This document shows, piece by piece, positions 28,936-39,323 of a stretch of DNA of 64,000 nt. This stretch comes from Inia geoffrensis (taxonomy: Eukaryota; Chordata; Mammalia; Artiodactyla; Iniidae): contig CM070919.1 in assembly GCA_036417435.1 (NCBI GenBank), forward strand, positions 30,753,318 through 30,817,317. Reading direction: 5' to 3'. Below the pieces are notes generated by a model, which made no database searches, had not been told where the DNA came from, and was given only the letters and a program-made list of their open reading frames with translations. The stretch's first letter is position 1; each line of letters begins with the position of its first letter. Position numbers and translations under genes: made by a program.

Positions 28936-31129
28936 ATGAATTGTTAAAAACAAAACAAAACAATATATTTCAGCTCCTGTACACCACACACCTGCTCAGG
29001 ACCAAAAAATTGGTTTCCGTCTGTGACCATCCTGTGGACCCATTTTACTCATTGGGCCTTCCACCTGCCACTTCCCCTCTGGTTTCCAGTATCCTGTCTT
29101 GTGCATCTATGTGTTTGTTTTGGTGCCCTTTGGTTTCATCATTAATTTTTTTCTTTATTTTTTCTTGTAATTTTTTTGTATTCCACATATGGGTGAAGTC
29201 ATATGGTGTTTGTCTTTTCTGCCTGTCTTACGTTGTTAGCATGATACCCTCCAGGTCCCACCATGTTGTGGAAAATGGCAAATTTCATGTGTTTCATGAC
29301 TCAATGCTGTGCTATTAAATACCTACTACCTCTTCTTTATCTGTTTTTCCATTGATGACCACCTATCTCAAGGAGTGTACTATCGCTGTTTTCTTCTAGC
29401 ATTTTTACAGTTTCAGATCTTATATTCAAGTATTTCATGCGTTTTGAGTTCAGGTTTGTGTGTGGCGTGAGTTCGTGACCTTGATTATTTTTAAGGGTAA
29501 TTCTGAAGACAGAAACTGATACAATACATCGTTCTTAACACTATTTATTACAAGAAGATGAAAATTCAGAGGGCATGTAAATCAGCATTCTGATTTATGT
29601 GGGGACCTGAAACAGCAGTTATCAAAACAAGGTGGGATTTTCTATAGGCACTGAAAGCCTAAATAATGGATTTGTTCATTCTTAGCTGAAACTTCTTTGT
29701 CTTCCATTAACAGAAACTAGATAAAAAAGAAACAGTGACGAGAAAAGATTTAAAGCTCAGCTGTGAAGCTTCTAGTTTAATAGAGGAGGAAATGTTTTTC
29801 CTGAGTGAATTTGTACTTGATAATGGCCTGCTCTGATGTCCGATGGGAAAGTCGAATTTTCAAGAAGCACAGTTTCCTTTGATTTTCACATGCATGTACC
29901 ACAATATTAAATGCAGCTTTCTCATCGCATAATTATTTGTTCCACGTGGGGAAATGCTGTTTTTCTTTTTCCTGTCTATTTTTTATCAGGACATGGATGC
30001 TGCTGATGGCTGCAGTATAACATGAGCACACTTGATGCCATAAGACTTGACACCTCACTGTGATTAAATAGTAAATTTCATGTCATGCATGTTTTACCAC
30101 AGTAAAAATGGTGATTCTCAGAAAAAATAAGCATATGCAAAAATATTTAATTTTCTTTCAGATCATAATTATTCTTAAAAGTATGTACAGGTGTCCCTCT
30201 AGTTTTAAAATGCATGATAACAATAAATCACAATGAATAAACCTTCCTTGGAGACAGGGTAAGAAAAAAGGGGATAGATATCTTTCCTTGTCTACAAATG
30301 TCTTAAGAGAGTCACATGACCTGGAGTAGTATGAGTAAGCAAGAAAAGGATCCTTCTCCCATGGACCCTTCCTCAGGCACCTTGGAACCCACACTGTGTC
30401 CAGTGGAGTTTGTCCAGCACACATGTTTCTGATGATCTACCAACAGGCAGTTCCCAGCTGGATTTCAGGTTGATTTGCTGTGCATTTGGTGTTCGTCTTG
30501 TTCCTCAGGTAACAGGGCAGTGGTAAAAATAATGATGTGGCTCTGGGCAAAGGATATGGATTCTTTAATTTCTTTTCAATTTATTGTTCAGTAGACTTTT
30601 TTAATGAGGTATTTTTTGGTTATAATATTAGATAAGTTTTATGTGTATGACAATATATTTCAACTCCTGTACCAGGCTGGATTTCATGTTGTTTGATTTT
30701 ATTTGGTGTTCAGCGTATCCCCTAGAGAAACAGGACTCTATACAAAATATGCATAGATGTGGCTTTATGCAATGAGTCATGGATAATTTAATTTTTAATG
30801 TAATTATTTTTCTATGGTATCATTGGGTTATGATATTACATGTTTTATATGTATAAAAATATATTTCAACTCCAGTATGCCATAAAACTGATCAGCATCA
30901 AAAACTTAGGTTTTTTCTTTTGCCATTCTGTGGACCCATTTTACTCATTGGCCATCCCCCTGCTGCTACCCTCTGATATCCACTACTCTGTTGTGTGAAT
31001 ATATGTGTTTGTTTTTGTGTCATTTGCTTTCTTCTTTAATTTTTTTTACACATTTGCTTTTTCTTTGTATACAGTGTTCTACATATGAGTGAAATCTTAA
31101 GGTATTTGTCTTTTCTAAATGTGTCTTCA

Positions 31130-31187
31130 AGACATTATTAGAGGAAAGGTGATATGTAACCTTGATTGGTTAACAAAAACCTCATCA
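31130..31187 (+). promoter_or_regulatory. CCAAT-like site in array unit 3
   Basis: TTGATTGGTTAA (ATTGG at 31165-31169) precedes the TCACGTGACC box of the unit module. Equivalent sites are at 31832 and 32496, with TATA-like words about 40-50 bp further on. Promoter activity is only inferred. Confidence 0.25.
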
Positions 31188-31831
31188 AGGTCACGTGACC
31201 TGATCAAAGGCAGTGTGAATCAAAGGCAGTGTGAAAGTGAAATTCCCCCACTGATCTGTCCTCAGCCCCCTTCAAAGGTGCACAGAGTATCCAGCACCCA
31301 CCATTCTGAGCATCTACTGACAGATAAGAGGTACACAGCTAAGATTCAGGTTGTTTGATTTAAATTTGGCATTCAGCTTTTCTGTCAGAGAAATCCGACA
31401 GTAGACAAAATATGTACTGATGTGGTTTACGCAATGGGGTGCAGATGCTTTAATCTTTTAATTTAATTACTTTTGTAGGGTATCATTTGGTCAAAGTGTT
31501 AGATAAGTTTTATGTGCACAAAAATATATTTCAACCCCAGTACACCATTAAATTGCTTACACCAAAAACTTAAGTTTTTTTGTTGCCATCCTGTGGACCC
31601 ATTTTACTCATTGGCCACCCCCCTGATCCTACCCTCTGATATCCACCGCTCTGTTCTGTGAATATATGTGTTTGTTTTTGTATCATTTGTTTTTCTCTTC
31701 AATCTTTTTTTTACTTATTTGCTTTCTGTATTTGTGTTTAGTGTTCCACATATAAGTGAATTCATAAGATAGTTCTCTTTTCTAAATGTGTCTTCAAGAC
31801 ATTGATAAATACAAGGTGACATATAATGTTA

Positions 31832-31890
31832 ATTGGTTAAGAAAACCTCATCAAGATCTTGTGACTTTAGAGTAGTATAAAGTCAGCATG
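31832..31890 (+). promoter_or_regulatory. CCAAT-TATA-like pair in array unit 4
   Basis: ATTGG at 31832-31836 and AGTATAAAGTCAGC at about 31874-31887. The spacing resembles a small pol II promoter or an LTR U3. The first unit has GCATAAAAGTCAGC near 28527-28540. No downstream gene that would use it was recognised. Confidence 0.3.
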
Positions 31891-32763
31891 AAAGGGAAAT
31901 TCCTTCCTCAGCCACCCACAAAGCTGCATCTCCTCAGGTGGAGAGTGTCCAGCACCCACCATTCTGAGCATCTACTGGCAGAGAAGAGGTATCCAGCTGA
32001 GTTTCATGTTGTGTCATTTAAATTTGGTGTTCAGCTAGTCCCTCAAGGAAACAGGACAAGAATAAAATTATGTAGTGATGTGGCTTTAGGCACTTGAGTA
32101 TTGATTCTTTAATTTTTTAATTTAATTAAACATTTTTTTTAACTTAGGTATCATTCCATTATAATATTAGTAAGTTTTATGTGCACAGCAATACATTTCA
32201 GTTTCTGTGTACCATACACCTTCTCAGCACCTTTTTGGTAAATGCAGTTTTCCTCTGTCACCATCTAGCTGCCTCATTTAGTCCATTTTGCCTCTGCCTG
32301 TGGCTTCTCCTCTGATTTCCACTACTCGGGTCTGTGTATCTTTGTATTTGTTACCGTGTCAAATTTTTTCCTCCTTAAAGTTGTTTTTATTTATTTTCTT
32401 TGTGTTTGTTAGTCTTTTGTGTTCCACACGAGTGAAATCACGAATTCTTTCTTTCTCTTAACATGTCTTCAGACCAAAGGTGACAGATGATGTTGATTGG
32501 TTAAGCAACCCTTAACAAGGTCGTGCGACCTTGGAGCAGTGTCTGGTCAGCTAGGAGAGGAAATTCTACTTGACCCCTCCTCAGCCCCCTTCAAAGCTGC
32601 ATTCCTCCACCCACCTCCCTGATACTCTCCTGACAGAGAGGAGGAGCACAGCTGGACTTTAGGATAATTTGCTTTAAATTTGTGTTCAGCATATCTCTCA
32701 GAACAAGAAGTCCATAGCGAAGGTATGTCGTGATTTGGCCTGGCAATAGGGTAAGGTGTCTTT

Positions 32764-33093
32764 TTTTTTTTTTAATTAATTTATTTATTTTTGGCTGTGT
32801 TTTGTCTTTGTTGCTGCGTGTGGGCTTTTCTCTAGCTGTGGTGAGCGGGGGCTACTCTTAGTTGCAGTGCGCAGGCTTCTCATTGCGGTGGCTTCTCTTG
32901 TTGCGGAGCAGTGGCTCTAGGCATGGGGGTTTCAGTAGTGGTGGCACATGGGCTCTAGAGCACAGGCTCAGTAGTTGTGGCTCACGGGCTTACTTGCTCT
33001 GCAGCATGTGGGATCTTCCCAGACCAGGGCTCGAACCCATGTCCCCTGCACTGGCAGGTGGATTCTTAACCACTATGCCACCAGCGAAGTCCC
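32764..33093 (-). mobile_element. tRNA-Glu-derived SINE (long type), antisense
   Basis: Poly-T start, TTGGCTGTGTTTTGTCTTTG body, and an end reading CACTATGCCACCAGCGAAGTCCC, the reverse of the GGACTTCCCTGGTGG head. Target duplication AAGGTGTCTTT at 32753-32763 and 33094-33104. It split the fifth array unit, so it is younger than the array. Confidence 0.93.
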
Positions 33094-33559
33094 AAGGTGT
33101 CTTTATTTTTATGATATTATTTTTTTAATTGCATTAACAGTGGGTGTCAATATTAGATGTTTCATTTGTACAGTATTACATTTCAAATTTTGTAAGCCTG
33201 AACACAGGCTCACCACCAAAATTTTCTCTCCCACTGTCACTACACATTTGACCACCTTTACCATTGTGCCTTGGCCCCTGAGGTTTCCTCCTTGGTATCC
33301 ACTACTCTGTTCTGTGAATCTATATGTTTGTTTTTGTCATTTGGTTTGTTCACCGATGTGTAGGTTTATTTCCTTTTTGTTTGTTCTTACTATCCTACTC
33401 ATGAGTGAAGTCGTTTGGTATTCACCTTCAGCCTCTGACTTTCTTCTTTAGCATCATAAGAATAAGTTCTATCCATGTTCTGGAAAATAACGAGATTTCA
33501 ACTTTTTTTACGGCAGAATAGATTTCCACAGAATATACAAGCTATTGTTTCCTTATCCC

Positions 33560-33750
33560 TTTTTCCATTGATTGGGAACTATGTCAAGGAACATATATCT
33601 TTTGTGTTCTTCTAGGAGTTTTACAAGTTCAGGTGTTATCTTCAAATCTTTCATCGATTTTGGGTTGAGTTTTAAGTATGGTGCCAGATAATGATCTAGA
33701 TCATTTAACTTCAGTAACAGTTTTGAGAACAGAGGCTGAAAAAAATATAT
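33560..33750 (-). mobile_element. L1 ORF2 fragment, antisense, inside the array tail
   Basis: The minus frame contains KLNPKSMKDLKITPELVKLLEEH, recognisable as the segment downstream of the L1 reverse transcriptase. The copy at about 29370-29500 is its array paralogue. Confidence 0.75.
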
Positions 33751-34220
33751 CCTTCTCAATGCTCTTATTACGTGAAGATTCAAACTCTAAGGAATTTAGC
33801 ATCCTAGCATCCTGATTGATGCGGGGCACTGGATGAGCAGTTACGAAAGCTTGGTGGGATTGTCTGTAGGCATTGAAAGCCTAAAAAGTTATTCATTCAT
33901 CCTCAGTTGAAACATGTATTTCACCTTTTATTAACTAGGTAAAAGTGAGACACTGAGGGTGAAGGATTCAGAAAGCAGTTCAGACCCTGCGTTGTGCCCC
34001 GTCTAAGCTAGCAGAGGAGAAAATAATTGTGTTACGTGAATTTGTATTTGAGAATTGCCTTCTCTGATATCAGATGGGAGAGCCCAATTCTCAAGGAGTT
34101 ATCAAACTTATGTTTGGTTTTCAAATGCCTGGGCGTCAATATTAAATGTGGCCTTTCCATAGCATAAGTATTTCTGTACGTGTGGGGAAATCTTTTCTCA
34201 CTCTTATCTATTAGACTGTG

Positions 34221-34480
34221 ATACATGTAACCAAAGTCTCTAACTTTAGTCTTTCAAGGATGCAAATCCAAATTCACAGTTCTGCCTAAAACTTCTAACC
34301 AAGTCAGGGTCCTCATCTGTGGGTAGGTATCCGGAGAGAATGGAGAAATGTCTGGGCAGAGAAGTCAAAGTATCAGAAACCTGGATTTCCTTAGTGGTCG
34401 TGAGCTTTCATGACCCCATTTGTGTGTAGGGGGCAGGGGTGACTTGTATGAATGTGACAGTTTTCTCTTTCTTTATACAG
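34221..34480. other. Spacer between array and FAM90A-type gene
   Basis: Includes the polypyrimidine acceptor TTTTCTCTTTCTTTATACAG at 34461-34480 that opens the first coding exon. No upstream non-coding exon or promoter could be fixed. Confidence 0.4.
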
Positions 34481-37400
34481 AGGAAATCCAAAAAGTAAGA
34501 TTGGCGAGAAGCACCGAGGAAGTGGGGAACATGGCCGGTCGCTGCAGACAGCTGGGTCCCTGCAAACTCTCTCAAGCCCAGCAAGTGGGGAAGCAAAACC
34601 CGGGCGCAGGGAGGCAGGCGGCTCCCCCGCCAAAGGACGAAGACCCCCGGGTAGGTGGGGGCGTGGACTCTGGAAACAAGGTTTGGGCCTGCAATAGCTG
34701 GGTCCATAACTCCCTTGCCCAGCCCCATCCAAAGACAGCTGCCTTGGGACCTCATCCCCAGGGAGACCGGGCCGTTCGGAGACGGGGGCCACCTGACCCC
34801 TCCTTAGTGTGATGTCTGGCCTGCTTTTATCCAAATCCTTCCATCGAGGTCTTGCTGTGCACACTGAGAGCACCAGCCCTTCCTCCTTTGATGCTCCCTG
34901 GCGAAGGCTTTGGGAAGCAGCACAGTATCATAAGTATTCTGGCAGCTAAGGGGCCGCGCGCTTCTGTCCCTCCTCCAGAGCCAGTGTTCATCCCTCTCCA
35001 TCTGTCCTTGTGTTCGCTTTGCACATATGCACCTGGGGCTTCCGCTGACTCACTGACCTTGTTCCCCTCCACCCACAGGTGAAGTGTAGGGACTGTGGAG
35101 CCTTTGGGCACAAAGCGAGGAGCCTCAGGTGCCCCATGAAGCGCTGGCACGGTGCCCTGGCCCCCCAGCCCTTGGGCTCCAAACTCGGCAAGGAGAACCT
35201 GCAACCACGGAAGCTGCAGGACCTGCAGACCCCCGGGACCCCTAACACGGCTGAGAGAGAGAAGGGTGAAAGGCAAAAGTGAGCAGTGGGGTGGGTGGTA
35301 CCCAAGCTTCGGGCTGAAATCGCTGGAGACGGTTCCTCTCCTCCTCTACACTGGGTGCCGAGCCATCTCTAGAAATGACAGGGAAAATGGGGGAACAGGA
35401 GCCAGGTCCCGAGGGGGCCGCACTCAGGAGCTCAGAATATGCCTTGAAGTCACTGAGGGGTGCGGAGAACACATGCAATTTTGCACCTGACAGGCCCCAA
35501 GTCCATAGGGACAAATAGACAGGACTTCCTGTGAAACCCAGGAGGGAACCCTGGAGTCAGAGGAAGGATATGAGTGGGGGGGCGAGTCTGCACAGAGCGC
35601 AGGGATTCGGGTCCGGTGTCACCCCCAGGCTTGGAAAGGGGCTGGGCCAAAGCCCCGTTGGTCCCAATTGTGACAAGGAAATTGGGTTTCTGCCCCTTAA
35701 CGTGGTTTGTTTTGCAGGAAAGAAGAGCAGCAGAGGAAGCTACTCCAGAGATTTCCCAGGAAACCCCAAGGGGGGCGGCAGCAGTCCTGGAAGGAGGGGA
35801 CAGAATCCTGCCACTACCTGAGGGTCAGTCTCCTGGTTCCCTCTCTTTCTTCTGGGGTAACACGATTGGCCTCAATCCCCTTCTGTGGGAGGGAACGGAA
35901 TTTTCCAACCAATGTGATCATTTAGAGTACTTTTCAGATGCCATTTTCCTCGGTTTCTTTGATTTTGCATTCTTACTTGCATGGCTGGCAAGAAAATGCT
36001 GTTTGGTAAATGGAAGTGATTTTATCGGCAGCGTTCCATAAGCAGAATCCTTTAAGTTAGAACACGAATCTGGAAATTGTGATTCATCCTCCAAAACTGG
36101 CCATCAAAACTTATTTTGCCATCAAAGTGCCTGCAAAACACCAAGTTGTGTGCAGCCCTCGGAAGGGGGTACACAAAAGGCTTGTTTCCACGTACTTAAC
36201 AAGAGACATTGTTAAATTCTTTCTATTTGCCTATCTGATGTATAAATGTCTCAAGGTGATATTGTAACTTTCTTTTTCATGAGCACCACTGAGGTTGAGT
36301 ATCTCATCACATACAATTAATTCCTATGAGATGGTTTTTGGTTAATTTTAATTTTTCCTGGATGGAGAGAAGATTCTCATGTCTGGCCTTTCTGTTTGGT
36401 CTTCTCCCACAGCATCCAAACATGCCCACGCTCACCCAGGCATCCAAGAGGAAACCCCTCCGGGATCCAGAGCTCCCAAGTATGTCCCCTGTCAGGAAAG
36501 ATGACACGAAATCCACCCACCCTGCAGTGTCTCTCATCAGCGGAAGTTTGCTCCAGGACTCCAAAAGCAGCATCAAGGCCCCAGGCAAGAGATCTGCCCA
36601 AATCCCCTTCCAGACATGTCTGAACCCCCCAAAGAAACCTAGACTCAGCCCCGTCCAGGCGCCCCAGAAGAGCGCTCCGACAGCAGATCCGGACGCCTTG
36701 CAGAATCTCCCTCCTCCACCCAGTGCAACCGGACCCACAGGGACCCCCCAGGTCGGCAGGAAGACACCTGCCCAGGGGCAAAGCCTTGCCCTCAAACCTC
36801 CACTGGACAGATCTCGCCCCAATAGTGTCCAAGCCTGCACCAGACACCATCCTCCACCCATCGGCCGCGTTCCAGGCCAGCCTCTCAGGATGCTCTTCGT
36901 GAGAGTAGACGAAGGCCGGTGGAGCTGCAGGTACGTGGCGCCTCCCTCCTTGCCTCGTCCTGAGCAGTCAGCCCCTCCTCCCACTGGCAGGAAGCCTGAG
37001 GGACACTGGGCCCCTGACCCCCGGAGTGTCCTCTACGATGACCTTCAGGTGTCTTCTTCCTCTGAAGACAGCGACCGGGAGGGACACGCCAATGGCAGCC
37101 AAGGCTTGTCCTCCAGCCCCAGGTGCCCTGGAGGTGACTGTGCACCTGACGAGGGGGAGTCACAAAGAGCAGCTGCTCCTGGAGAAGCAGCGATTCCGCA
37201 GCCCTGCTGGGCGAACGGTGCTGGAAACCCAGACAAGCCCCAGCGGCACACGCACGCGTGCACGCGCTGCACCTTCTCCCGATGGAGCTAGAGCCATCTG
37301 TCAAATGGTGCTTATCACGCTGGAATGGCAAGTTGTTTGTCTGTCTGAGTCTATTTTAAGTAACTGAGGCAAATTCTAGGAGTAACTTTTAACTGTTGTG

Positions 37401-37665
37401 TAAATAGGAAGCTATGGAAGTAATCTGCATTTGGTGCAAATGTCTGAACGTTTGGAACCTGGCTAAAGGGCCCAACGCTGTGCTTGGCAGAAGGTCAGCA
37501 GTGCCCTGTCCTGAGATGAGACTCGTGGATTCTGCGGAGTCTTTCCCTGTAAATCATGGTGGGGACACTCCCACGGCTCTGCTTCTTATGTGTCATTAAA
37601 TGTTACTATAAAGCTTTGTTTTCAAATTTTCTTTCAATTTTAATAAAGTTCTACCGCATAAGACA
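34481..37665 (+). CDS. FAM90A1-like: FAM90A-family protein with CCHC zinc knuckle
   Basis: Four exons join in phase into about 434 codons. Exons: 34481-34650 (ATG 34531), 35079-35278, 35718-35823 and 36413 to the stop at 37289-37291. Exon 2 starts with VKCRDCGAFGHKARSLRC, the family's C-x2-C-x4-H-x6-C knuckle, followed by KENLQPRK. Exon 3 carries the RK..GTESCHYLR segment. Exon 4 holds the CLNPPKKPRLSP block, the RMLFVRVDEGRWSCRY block and SVLYDDLQVSSSSEDSD. These match human FAM90A1 in order; function in the family is unknown. The stop falls some 60 codons beyond SSSSEDSD, where the human protein ends. The starting Met replaces the human MMARRDP-type start, so the N-terminus is the least certain part. 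No internal stop or frameshift was found. Confidence 0.88.
35079..35278 (+). CDS. FAM90A1-like: FAM90A-type exon 2: CCHC zinc knuckle
   Basis: Acceptor CCTCCACCCACAG and donor GTGAGC. The four metal ligands (Cys, Cys, His, Cys) are all present. 200 bp leaves two bases to be completed by exon 3, which indeed begins with the needed G. Confidence 0.88.
36413..37291 (+). CDS. FAM90A1-like: FAM90A-type last coding exon
   Basis: Opens after CTTCTCCCACAG with HPNMPTLTQASKRK. It is Pro/Ser rich and likely disordered apart from the RMLFVRVDEGRWS block. The last ~58 codons (from 37117) are the part copied to 16188. A minus frame of 225 codons (36307-36984) over this exon is a shadow. Confidence 0.88.
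   Translation, partial: HPNMPTLTQASKRKPLRDPELPSMSPVRKDDTKSTHPAVSLISGSLLQDSKSSIKAPGKRSAQIPFQTCLNPPKKPRLSPVQAPQKSAPTADPDALQNLPPPPSATGPTGTPQVGRKTPAQGQSLALKPPLDRSRPNSVQACTRHHPPPIGRVPGQPLRMLFVRVDEGRWSCRYVAPPSLPRPEQSAPPPTGRKPEGHWAPDPRSVLYDDLQVSSSSEDSDREGHANGSQGLSSSPRCPGGDCAPDEGESQRAAAPGEAAIPQPCWANGAGNPDKPQRHTHACTRCTFSRWS
37642..37647 (+). terminator. Poly(A) signal of the FAM90A-type gene
   Basis: AATAAA about 350 bp after the stop, conserved in the partial copy at 16711-16716. Confidence 0.7.
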
Positions 37666-37738
37666 TGTTGTACGTGGTTTTTATCTCTAAGCCTTGAAGA
37701 TCATCTTAACGTCTATTTTTACTCAAGATAGATTTTGT

Positions 37739-37870
37739 GGAGACTTCCCTGGTAGGCCAGTTGTTAAGACTCCCTGCTTCCAATGCAGGCGGCGCGGGTT
37801 CGAGCCCTGGTCAGGGAAGTAACATCCCACATGCCGTGCAGCCAAAAAACAACAACAGAAAAGAAAAAGT
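37739..37870 (+). mobile_element. tRNA-Glu-derived SINE, short copy, sense
   Basis: GAGACTTCCCTGGTAGGCCAG head, GGTTCGAGCCCTGGTCAGGG box B region, AACAACAACAG tail. Target duplication AAGATAGATTTTGT / AAGATGGATTTTGT at 37725-37738 and 37871-37884. The paralogous locus near 16782 is an empty site. Confidence 0.92.
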
Positions 37871-37884
37871 AAGATGGATTTTGT

Positions 37885-39323
37885 AACTGAGGGGAAAGGG
37901 GAGCTTGGGAGGACCTAAGGCTTAAAAATACAGAATCTCCGGCCCTCCCAGATCCACGGGTCTACATATGCACGTTAACAATGCACCGTGTCAATCCCCT
38001 GCATGGACGATGTGATAACGTGTAGGCTGCCTTATTCTCACACTGGGCCACACTGGACTCAGTTGGTGAATATTAATAGGTGCACAAGCCTGAATCCTAC
38101 TTCAAAATGTACGAGTTCATGTTGTCTGTTTTGAGGCCTGGGCATTGGGATTATAGCTGCTCTGGAGGTGATTATATCATCTGGTTTGAGAACCACTGGA
38201 GGTGGTGGCAGTGATATCACCTATGTCACATGCTGCCTCTGTTCTCTAACAGGAAGAGACCTGAGCAGGTCCAAGAAAATTCACCGAGCTGTGTAGAGAG
38301 GGCTTCCCGGGAAGAGCAAACCATGTTCCACACAGAACAACTGTTGGGGGAGAGCATCTTCATTCCATAGAAGCCTGTACATCAAGGGCAGCTGCTGGTT
38401 GAAGGCACAAGGTTGTTAAAATATCGGGAAAGCAGAGCCAGCACACTCGGGGCCGTGCCCACACCTACGGGAACTTCCGGAATGACCTTCCTCTTTGTGA
38501 CCCGGGTCTGAGCGTGTTCCTTACACTCCCTTATCTCATGACCTCAGTCCTCTCCCAGCACTTCCTTACAGATTCTCACAAAACAAAACACCACTGATCC
38601 TTATTTCTGGCATTTCAAAGGGTCTGAATAGGCCCTGACACGTGTTCTATTTTATGGAATCCTCTGAACATCACAGGATTAAAGAAGAGGAGTCTGTCAT
38701 CGTAGCCACCTGGGATTGGAATTGTTAGGGATGCGCTCGGTTTTCTTGGACCTGAAAACACAGGGGACAGGGTTTCAGGACACAGGATGGGTTTAGTGAG
38801 ACAGTATTGATCTGGGGCTCAATCAAAACACGTGCTGTCACTTTTGAGATGGTGGCGTACCTTCCATCCACCCAGGTGATGGCACACAGCTCAATATCCA
38901 TACTCGACCCAAAATATTCAGAGTAAGTAGGTATGTCCACACCACCGGACTTCTTTTGACAACCTGCCAAGTATGTGCAACACCAAATCCCCTAGAAAAA
39001 TTGGCACTGATAAATACCATTCTCCATCTCTGCCTAATGAACTCCAAGTTCAATAGTGGAAAGTCATTCAACTGATTCATAAGAATTCCATAGTGCAAAC
39101 GTCCAGACATCCTGCACCCCGTCAACAAATGAGTCTTCAAACGCAGAACAAGTGGAAAGTCCTCAGACCCAGTAATCAACCCCACCCGCTCCAGTAACTT
39201 CGCGGCGTACACCACACTCCTGAGATGGAGGCACAAGGTGCCACTGAATATCGTGTCCTGTGAACACTGCAGACACGCAGTCCTTTCACGAGGCTAGGCG
39301 ATTCACGCCTGCAACACGATTTC
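37885..39323. other. Intergenic DNA with unrecognised minus-strand frames
   Basis: Two adjoining minus frames (38838-39236 and 38725-38970) are moderately open and AT-balanced, with phrases such as LEFIRQRWRMVF and ITWVDGRYATISK. I cannot place them in a family. They may be remnants of a gene, since they abut the USP17-like copy on the same strand, or chance. Confidence 0.25.

Larger units (their letters stand above)
28440..34220. repeat. Degenerate tandem array: promoter-like module plus antisense L1 pieces
   Basis: About five and a half copies of a unit occur in the same direction, with module starts near 28500, 30305, 31185, 31855 and 32515 and a module-less partial copy from about 30660. 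The last three full units have a period of about 665 bp. Each unit has a ~200-bp module (GTGACC..TAGAGTAGTATAAAGTCAGC, then CCAGCACCCACC, CTACTGACAG, GTGATGTGGCTTTAGGCAATGG). Antisense L1M 3'UTR words follow (ATAATATTAGATAAGTTTTATG; GTGGACCCATTTTACTCATTGG). The outer long copies (28.48-30.12 and 32.48-34.22 kb) also share a tail with an antisense L1 ORF2 piece and CATTGAAAGCCTAAA-type sequence. Copies are perhaps 70-85% alike by eye. Confidence 0.8.
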
